Below, in pieces: positions 5,916-10,977 of a stretch of 10,977 nt of DNA. Within the stretch, counting starts at the first letter, position 1, and each line of letters opens with the position of its first letter. The position numbers and the translations under genes are program-made. The stretch is taken from NCBI GenBank assembly GCA_016783225.1, contig JADHWZ010000059.1, forward strand, positions 1 through 10,977, read 5' to 3'. The stretch comes from Dehalococcoidia bacterium (GTDB taxonomy: Bacteria > Chloroflexota > Dehalococcoidia > GIF9 > UBA5620). The notes under the pieces were generated by a model. That model saw nothing but the letters and a program-made list of their open reading frames with translations. It was not told the origin of the DNA and did no database searches.

Positions 5916-7910
5916 CTATTTGATATAGATGAAAACAAATTCTCCGTCCTCTATGGATGTCAAGTAAACCCTATCTAGCCCTTGGTGGTCATTTTCACTG
6001 AAGGTCGCAGCAGCCCCTATGCCCGCAGAATAATCCCTAATGGACTCCAATGCCTCAATAAGACCTTCTCTGGTCAGGTTTCCACCGCACCTTCTCAGCC
6101 CCTCAACTAAAACTTTGGAATTAACAAAACCCTCCAACCCTTCAAAACTCGGCGATTCTCCAGGATAGTACTTTGTAAGATTTTCCACATATTTTTCCAC
6201 TGAATCAAGTAATTCACTGTAGTGTAGGGGTGGCACAACCTGAGTAACAAGTACATTATCAGTATGACCTTCAAGCTCCTTGACAAATTCTTCGGGCCCC
6301 ACAAACGAAACACTGTGAAAAATCATGTTAGGTTTTTGTGATTTGACGAGCCTGACAAATTTGGCGGTGGGGCTGTATGTTCCAACCATTACCACTATCT
6401 CCGCATCTGATTGAGTAATTGCCTGAACCGCCGCCTCAACGTTCATTGCTCCCCTAGTGTAAGAACCCAGGGCAACTGGTTCTAGTCCACGTTTTTCAAG
6501 AGCCATTTTTGTTCCTTGAAGACCATCCATGCCATAATCATCTGCCTGATAAAAAACAGCCACTTTCCTTAATCCAAGTTTATCTACAAAATATTTCACT
6601 GCATGTTCAATTTCCTGATAGTAAGAGGCTCTGATGTTAAAGATGTATTTCTTAACTGGTTCTCGGAGGACATTTGCACCTGTGAATAAGCCAATCAGAG
6701 GAACCTTTGCTTCCTCCACAATCGGAATGACTTGGACCGCCGTCGGCGTACCGACATAATTGAAAAGGGCAAAAACCTTATCTTCGTTGATTAGTTTTTG
6801 GGTATTTTCAACAGCCTTTGGAGGGTCGTACTGGTCATCATAGCTTATAACTCTTATTGCCCTGCCATAAATGCCGCCCTCTTCGTTAATTTGATTTATG
6901 AAAGTCATTGCTCCATACATGTAATTCGTGCCCAATTGACCGGCATGGCCGCTTAATGCCGAAGAGGAACCAATAAGAATTTCTGTATGAGTTACGCCCG
7001 GCGCGGCAATTGTTTGAGATGACGCTCCCAGGTACACCCCGGAACCCACCAGGACCCAGGTGTCCCCGAGCTTTGCCTTCATAACAAAGGAGGATTTCTT
7101 CGAGGACTCAGCCTCTCCCGGCTTGGGCCAACTGTAGTCTAACCAGCCTGAATCTTGCGTTTCGAGCAGGTCAAACATCGCGCGTACCAAATATTTGCCT
7201 TCTGTGTCCTTCAAGTCCATGACGTTTGTGCCTTCAAGATGACGAAAGACGGGATTCGCCAGATCAGTCCCATCCTGGTTAATGACAAACACATACACAT
7301 CCTGGAATATACACTCGCCAGCCGGGTCCTTGATTTCGTTGAACGCATCCGTCCCTTCGCTTTCGATAAGCCGCACAGCTTCTTTGACCCCGTCCTCGAT
7401 GAATGCCCTTTCTGTGCTCATGCCATAGCCACCGCTGCCTACGATATACTTCTTGCCAGAAGGAGAGGTTACCAGCTTGACGAATGTGGTTTTCCATGTC
7501 GGGAAGATTTCTCCCGGTTTGGGCCAGAGATAGTGGCTCCACCCTTCGGCCTCGCCTTCATAGCTGCTTACTTCTTCAACGAACCGTTTGACTATGGGTT
7601 TCCCATTGACATCCCTGAGCCCCAGCTGGTTCTTGCCTTCCAGTTCGGTATCAGGATGAACAAGCATATTCCCTTCGGTGTCCACAACAAAGATGTAGGT
7701 CTCTCCCTTCCACCACTTGCTCCCCTCGGTCTTGAATTCAGAGAAGGCCTTTTCTCCATTTCTCTCCACAAGAGCGCTAGCTTCCCTAACCAGGGTAACA
7801 AGATTCTTAGTGTCCTGGTATTGGTAATCTGATTTCTGCCCGGAGCATCCTCCAGTAAGCAGGGACATTAATACTATGAGTGTGACACTGATAGATATTG
7901 TCCTTTTCAT
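5916..7910 (-). CDS. Lipoprotein with two Cache domains fused to a LivJ/LivK-type periplasmic binding domain
   Basis: This is a 664-residue exported protein. I chose ATG at 7910 because AAGGAGGT (7921-7928) sits ten bases upstream; an in-frame GTG at 7922 overlaps that site. Residues 1-21 are a signal peptide ending LTGGC, a lipobox-like site with Cys22 as the likely lipidated residue (T at -3 is not ideal). Two sCache_2-like repeats follow: about 32-163 (YIFVVDTEGNMLVHP, GWSHYLWPKPGE, IVGSGGY) and about 172-295 (YVFVINQDGTDLANP, GWLDYSWPKPGE, LVGSGVY). Residues about 308-660 are a type I periplasmic binding fold of the branched-chain amino acid/urea class (ILIGSSSALSGHAGQLG, EEGGIYGRAIRVISYDD, VAVFYQADDYG). 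No permease, ATPase or membrane kinase is adjacent, so it is an orphan receptor in this window. Base composition shifts at the Cache/PBP boundary. Confidence 0.88.
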   Translation of the reverse strand: MKRTISISVTLIVLMSLLTGGCSGQKSDYQYQDTKNLVTLVREASALVERNGEKAFSEFKTEGSKWWKGETYIFVVDTEGNMLVHPDTELEGKNQLGLRDVNGKPIVKRFVEEVSSYEGEAEGWSHYLWPKPGEIFPTWKTTFVKLVTSPSGKKYIVGSGGYGMSTERAFIEDGVKEAVRLIESEGTDAFNEIKDPAGECIFQDVYVFVINQDGTDLANPVFRHLEGTNVMDLKDTEGKYLVRAMFDLLETQDSGWLDYSWPKPGEAESSKKSSFVMKAKLGDTWVLVGSGVYLGASSQTIAAPGVTHTEILIGSSSALSGHAGQLGTNYMYGAMTFINQINEEGGIYGRAIRVISYDDQYDPPKAVENTQKLINEDKVFALFNYVGTPTAVQVIPIVEEAKVPLIGLFTGANVLREPVKKYIFNIRASYYQEIEHAVKYFVDKLGLRKVAVFYQADDYGMDGLQGTKMALEKRGLEPVALGSYTRGAMNVEAAVQAITQSDAEIVVMVGTYSPTAKFVRLVKSQKPNMIFHSVSFVGPEEFVKELEGHTDNVLVTQVVPPLHYSELLDSVEKYVENLTKYYPGESPSFEGLEGFVNSKVLVEGLRRCGGNLTREGLIEALESIRDYSAGIGAAATFSENDHQGLDRVYLTSIEDGEFVFIYIK

Positions 7911-7942
7911 GTGTCTTGTCACCTCCTTGCTAGCGTGAGGAA

Positions 7943-7971
7943 ATTGTAGGCTATCGCCAGCTTTCTGTCAA
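7943..7971 (-). promoter_or_regulatory. Near-consensus sigma-70 promoter for the Cache-PBP lipoprotein
   Basis: On the minus strand TTGACA (7966-7971) and TACAAT (7943-7948) are separated by exactly 17 bases. Expected start near 7936 gives a leader of about 26 bases containing the ribosome binding site. The -35 box lies only 15 bases from the edge of the duplicated aminotransferase fragment, so the promoter belongs to the inserted DNA. Confidence 0.8.
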
Positions 7972-7986
7972 TTAACAATTTCCAGG

Positions 7987-8378
7987 TTCACCAATACACC
8001 ATGCTCTGCGCCCCAATAATGGGGCAAATGGCAGCCATTGAAGCCTTGAAAAAAGGCAGCAGCGAAGTGCAGGCAATGGTGAGAGAGTATGACCGGCGGC
8101 GCAGAGTCATGGTGAAGGGTTTGAGAGATATCGGCTTATCCTGCTTCGAGCCGAAGGGCGCTTTCTACGCCTTCCCATCGGTGAAAGCTACCGGCCTGAC
8201 GTCAGAAGAATTCGCCGAGCGACTGTTGACAGAGGAAAAGGTGGCTGTAGTTCCGGGCTCCGCCTTCGGCCAGCGCGGCGAAGGCTATGTCCGTTGCTGC
8301 TATGCGACCTCCCTACCCGAAATCGAAGAGGCCTTGAAAAGGATGGGGAGGTTCATCAAGAGACACCGCGGAACATAG
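7987..8378 (+). pseudogene. Headless aminotransferase fragment (392-bp repeat, copy B)
   Basis: This copy repeats the last 130 codons of the aminotransferase at 3560-4759 in an open frame, ending at TAG. It lacks the PLP lysine, the Asp and Asn cofactor contacts and any promoter or ribosome binding site; the first ATG (8001) is an internal methionine. It cannot be an aminotransferase. Compared with copy A, ten codons differ silently and five change the residue (A to T, P to S, H to R, R to G, M to T), with no indel or premature stop. That means most of the divergence arose while both versions were parts of working genes. It converges on the ACT-protein gene, whose stop is 24 bases away. Confidence 0.9.
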
Positions 8379-8401
8379 ATAAAGAGCCTTGAGCAAACCG
8401 C

Positions 8402-8833
8402 TTACAGGGCGTAGATTTCTTTGCCAAAGGTACGAACCCAGTTCTTTTTCAAAACCGCCACCGCCTCATCAGTTTTGTTCACGCCCACAATGACTATGGG
8501 CTGCCCGCTTTCACCCCTGCCCAAATAGGGATAGAAATAGGTGACATTAATATTGGCTCCCTTTAGAGGCTTAAGTACGGCCTGAAGCCCACCAGGATGG
8601 TCAGGGACTTCCACTGCAATTACATCGGTTTCTTTTACAGCATAGCCATGACTTTTTAGGACATTGGCGGTTTTTTCCGGGTCATCTGTTACAAATCTCA
8701 CAGTGCTAATATCAGATGTGTCAGCTACTGAAATAGCTCTGATGTTTATCCCTTCAGCCCCCAGACATTCGCTTACATCTAAGAACTTCCCGGGCACATT
8801 TTCCAGACTAACCGAAATCTGTTTTATACACAT
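8402..8833 (-). CDS. Tandem ACT-domain protein
   Basis: A 143-residue protein made of two ACT domains and nothing else: about 2-66 (ISVSLENVPGKFLDVSECLG, then GINIRAISVADTSD) and about 71-135 (AVEVPDHPGGLQAVLKPL, then GANINVTYFYPY). ACT pairs bind small ligands, usually amino acids, at their interface. Proteins of this plan often accompany genes for 2-oxoacid or aryl-acid oxidoreduction and branched-chain amino acid metabolism, but what this one controls is not shown by the sequence. The ATG has CAGGAGT six bases upstream. It is the last gene of the leftward oxidoreductase cluster, 107 bases beyond the gamma subunit; a separate promoter in that gap is possible but none is clear. Confidence 0.87.
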   Translation of the reverse strand: MCIKQISVSLENVPGKFLDVSECLGAEGINIRAISVADTSDISTVRFVTDDPEKTANVLKSHGYAVKETDVIAVEVPDHPGGLQAVLKPLKGANINVTYFYPYLGRGESGQPIVIVGVNKTDEAVAVLKKNWVRTFGKEIYAL

Positions 8834-8940
8834 AAGCTACTCCTGAATAAATATATATTCCAACGATTCTTCATTTACCGAAGCTCTCACTCAAAGTCTA
8901 TCATTCAAAGACTACAGTTAACCAAAACCCACAACCTGGA

Positions 8941-9471
8941 TTACAACAAATCGTATCCTGCCATCAATGCCTTCTCGTTAATAGCTATCAGTTTTTGTTT
9001 ACTTTTGAAAGCGTCTTTCAGCCCTTCAATCACACTGGAAAGTGAAACTATGTTACTTTTTTTGATGAAAGCGCCGAGCATAACAATGTTAGCCGATTTG
9101 GGGTTCCCCAGTTCTTCGGCAATTCTATTTGCTGGAACATTGATAATATCAACGTCCCCCCTGGAGATTTCAGCTTCCCCTAGAGAGGAATTGACGAAAA
9201 ACAGACCTCCTGATTGAATCTGATTTTGAAATCTAATAACAGAAGGTTGATTCATAGCCACAATAAATTCAGGGGAAGAAGCAACCGGAGATGCAATCTC
9301 TTCATCCGATATGGCTATCGTACAGTTAGCGGTACCGCCACGAACCTCAGCACCATAAGACGGCAGATAAGTCACTTGCTTTCCCTCTAACATCGCTGCC
9401 TGAGCTAAATTGAGCCCCATAGAGAGAACTCCCTGCCCGCCGAAGCCGGCAAAGAGTGTCTTAATCAGCAT
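8941..9471 (-). CDS. 2-oxoacid:ferredoxin oxidoreductase, gamma subunit
   Basis: The 176-residue gamma subunit of a CoA-acylating 2-oxoacid:ferredoxin oxidoreductase. The N-terminal GFGGQG (9-14) and SYGAEVRGGTANC (38-50) are family hallmarks, and the length is normal for a separate gamma chain. In the multisubunit enzyme gamma contributes to the CoA side of the reaction. Its ATG lies inside the end of the beta gene (11-base overlap) with TGGAG six bases upstream, so the two are translationally coupled. Subunit order alpha-beta-gamma is that of the KOR/VOR group. Confidence 0.9.
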   Translation of the reverse strand: MLIKTLFAGFGGQGVLSMGLNLAQAAMLEGKQVTYLPSYGAEVRGGTANCTIAISDEEIASPVASSPEFIVAMNQPSVIRFQNQIQSGGLFFVNSSLGEAEISRGDVDIINVPANRIAEELGNPKSANIVMLGAFIKKSNIVSLSSVIEGLKDAFKSKQKLIAINEKALMAGYDLL

Positions 9472-10216
9472 CTTTTTCTCCAGTCATATCCTTTATTACT
9501 CCTAAAGGAAACTCCTTCGTCATTTCATTATCAACCCACTGCCATGATTCTAATGGACTCATCTTCCAATTAGTGGGACAGGGGGAGAGTATCTCCACCA
9601 GTGAAAAACCAAGACCGTCGATTTGCACCTGAAACGCCTTGCGGATAGCCTTCTTTGTCTTCCTGATGTTGGCTGGAGAATTCACCGCGGTGCGCTCAAT
9701 ATATATTGCGCCTTTAACTAATGCTACCATCTCGCTCATCTTAATAGGATACCCTTCTATCTTTACATCTCTTCCGTAAGGGGTAGTTGTGGTCTTCTGT
9801 TTCGCAAGCGTAGTGGGAGCCATCTGTCCTCCGGTCATTCCGTAGACAGCATTGTTGATAAAAATGGCGGTTATATTTTCCCCCCTATTGGCAGCATGTA
9901 TAGTCTCGGCAGTGCCGATGGCAGCGAGATCGCCATCGCCCTGATAAGTAAAGGCTATTGCCTCGGGAAATGCCCTCTTTATACCGGTAGCCACAGCCGC
10001 TCCCCTGCCATGTGCCGATTCCGCCATATCTACATCGAGATAGTTGTAAGCAAAGACCGAACATCCCGGTGGTGGGATGCCGATAGCTTTATCCTGAAGG
10101 TCCATCTCATCAATCACCTCGGCAAGAAGCCTGTGGACAATGGAGTGGCCACATCCGGGACAATAATGAAAAACATTTCTTTTTAACGACTTTGGACGAG
10201 TGAATACTTTTTTCAT
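9461..10216 (-). CDS. 2-oxoacid:ferredoxin oxidoreductase, beta (thiamine diphosphate) subunit
   Basis: A 251-residue beta subunit that binds thiamine diphosphate and carries out oxidative decarboxylation of the 2-oxoacid. Visible features: CPGCGHS near the N-terminus (19-25), GIPPPGCS (46-53), SAHGRGAAVATGIK (67-80), and the ThDP/Mg motif GDGD (93-96) followed by FINNAVYGMTGGQ (119-131). Length and order of motifs match complete KorB/VorA-type proteins. Its ATG follows the alpha stop in TAGGAGATG, so the ribosome binding site is unusually close and reinitiation from alpha is likely. The substrate (2-oxoglutarate, 2-ketoisovalerate or other) cannot be fixed from beta alone. Confidence 0.92.
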   Translation of the reverse strand: MKKVFTRPKSLKRNVFHYCPGCGHSIVHRLLAEVIDEMDLQDKAIGIPPPGCSVFAYNYLDVDMAESAHGRGAAVATGIKRAFPEAIAFTYQGDGDLAAIGTAETIHAANRGENITAIFINNAVYGMTGGQMAPTTLAKQKTTTTPYGRDVKIEGYPIKMSEMVALVKGAIYIERTAVNSPANIRKTKKAIRKAFQVQIDGLGFSLVEILSPCPTNWKMSPLESWQWVDNEMTKEFPLGVIKDMTGEKDAD

Positions 10217-10219
10217 CTC

Positions 10220-10977
10220 CTATTTCAAACCCTTCTGATGATAAATACGTGAAATCACTCGAGCAACCTCGTTTGGCGTAGGGATTACGCCACCGGGCCT
10301 TCCGTAGAAGGAAACTTCCCCTTTACCCTCCAGCGCCAGCTGCACATCCTCCAGCATCTGACCCATATTCATCTCGAAAACGAGAAATTGTTTTATTCTC
10401 TTGGCTAGCTCCCGAACTTCGTCGGTAGGAAATGGCCACAGCGTAATTGGCCTCAACATCCCCACCTTTAACCCCTCTACCCGCGCATTGTTAACTGCCC
10501 CCTTAGCAATACGGGCTGCTATCCCAAAAGCAACAACTATCAGCTCTGCATCTTCAACCAGAAACGTTTCGTAAGTGGTCTCTTCCCTCTTGATCAACTG
10601 ATATCTTCTGAACAAACTCCAGTTAATCTCTTCCAGCTCAGTCGGGTTTGAGGTAAAGGTCTTGATAATCCTGCTCGGTCGTCCCTTCGCCCCTCTTAGA
10701 GCACGGCTTCTTATCGGCAATGTTTCAGGAGCTTCGTGTTTGAACTCTATCGGTTCCATCATCTGCCCCAGCATGCCATCCCCAAGAATAATCGTAGGAA
10801 TCAGATATTTGTCGGCGAGGTCAAATGCACGATGTGTGAAATCTGCCAGTTCTTGCACCGATGACGGTGCCAGAACTATAGTGCGATAATCTCCGTGTCC
10901 CCCACCACGGGTAGCTTGAAAATAGTCCGACTGAGAAGCAGATATACTTCCTAACCCCGGACCACCTCTGGACATAT
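10220..10977 (-). CDS. vorB: 2-oxoacid:ferredoxin oxidoreductase, alpha subunit (VorB-like), C-terminal part
   Basis: About 252 C-terminal residues of the alpha subunit; the reading frame runs off the right edge. Complete proteins are near 350-380 residues, so roughly the first third is missing. The apparent first methionine at 10975 is almost surely internal, because it precedes the conserved RGGPGLGSISASQSDYF segment, which lies well inside family members. TRGGGHGDYRTIVLAPSS and LGDGMLGQMMEPIEF are strongly like proteins annotated as 3-methyl-2-oxobutanoate dehydrogenase VorB, which suggests branched-chain 2-oxoacids, though KorA (2-oxoglutarate) is close in sequence. Reaction: 2-oxoacid + CoA + oxidised ferredoxin to acyl-CoA + CO2 + reduced ferredoxin. 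A small ferredoxin subunit may lie upstream, outside the window. Confidence 0.85.
   Translation of the reverse strand, partial: MSRGGPGLGSISASQSDYFQATRGGGHGDYRTIVLAPSSVQELADFTHRAFDLADKYLIPTIILGDGMLGQMMEPIEFKHEAPETLPIRSRALRGAKGRPSRIIKTFTSNPTELEEINWSLFRRYQLIKREETTYETFLVEDAELIVVAFGIAARIAKGAVNNARVEGLKVGMLRPITLWPFPTDEVRELAKRIKQFLVFEMNMGQMLEDVQLALEGKGEVSFYGRPGGVIPTPNEVARVISRIYHQKGLK

Larger units (their letters stand above)
4760..7986. mobile_element. Putative inserted segment bounded by duplicated aminotransferase 3' ends
   Basis: About 3.2 kb lying between the two 392-bp copies. It holds a terminator, two IS-end-like repeats, a GC-rich membrane protein gene and a leftward Cache-PBP lipoprotein gene. 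No integrase, transposase or replication gene is present in it. The most economical reading is single-crossover integration of a circle carrying an aminotransferase 3' fragment, followed by decay or loss of other parts; a tandem duplication with replacement, or an assembly artefact, would look similar. Confidence 0.5.

Noticed and set aside
7155..7832. Long plus-strand open frame (225 codons) opposite the lipoprotein gene
   Set aside because: It is antisense to the well-supported Cache domains, has no ribosome binding site and its product has no recognisable domain.
8001..8378. The open frame from ATG 8001 as an independent small gene
   Set aside because: It is the tail of the aminotransferase, starts at an internal methionine without a ribosome binding site and lacks all cofactor residues.
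8895..8913. AGTCT...AGACT hairpin between the gamma subunit and ACT genes as a terminator
   Set aside because: Only a five-base-pair stem, low in G+C, with no T-run in the leftward direction.

Overview
The window looks like a chromosomal contig piece from an anaerobic bacterium, most plausibly a Chloroflexota member of the Dehalococcoidia type. That assignment is inference, from the protein flavour (a divergent EF-G paralogue, gatC-gatA followed by an AsnC/Lrp regulator and a class I aminotransferase, and a ferredoxin-linked 2-oxoacid oxidoreductase with a stand-alone ACT protein). No rRNA, tRNA or CRISPR array is visible.

Left part (1-4759): the N-terminal 280 codons of an EF-G-like GTPase run leftward off the edge. 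It diverges from a rightward cluster: gatC, gatA, a 73-residue unknown protein, an AsnC/Lrp-type regulator and a complete PLP aminotransferase. The divergent intergenic region carries a good promoter for each direction. A perfect 13-bp-stem hairpin follows the aminotransferase.

Middle part (4760-7986): this has the marks of inserted DNA. It contains a GC-rich six-helix membrane protein with an HEFTH zinc-protease motif, bracketed by two 40-bp direct repeats that resemble ends of an IS3-family insertion sequence. It also contains a leftward lipoprotein made of two Cache domains fused to a branched-chain-amino-acid-type periplasmic binding domain, read from a near-consensus sigma-70 promoter. 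The block is bracketed by two 392-bp copies, about 95% identical, of the 3' third of the aminotransferase gene. The first copy ends the intact gene and the second (7987-8378) is a headless fragment. This is the pattern expected from single-crossover integration of a DNA circle carrying a related strain's aminotransferase 3' end.

Right part (8379-10977): a leftward operon encodes the alpha (cut by the window edge), beta and gamma subunits of a 2-oxoacid:ferredoxin oxidoreductase, closest in feel to the VorB/2-ketoisovalerate type, followed by a tandem-ACT protein.

Read together, the genes suggest an amino-acid-to-acyl-CoA theme: sensing or capture of amino acids (Cache-PBP lipoprotein), transamination, oxidation of the resulting 2-oxoacids to acyl-CoA plus reduced ferredoxin, and amino-acid-responsive regulators (Lrp/AsnC, ACT). 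The individual families are well supported; the joint pathway is inference.
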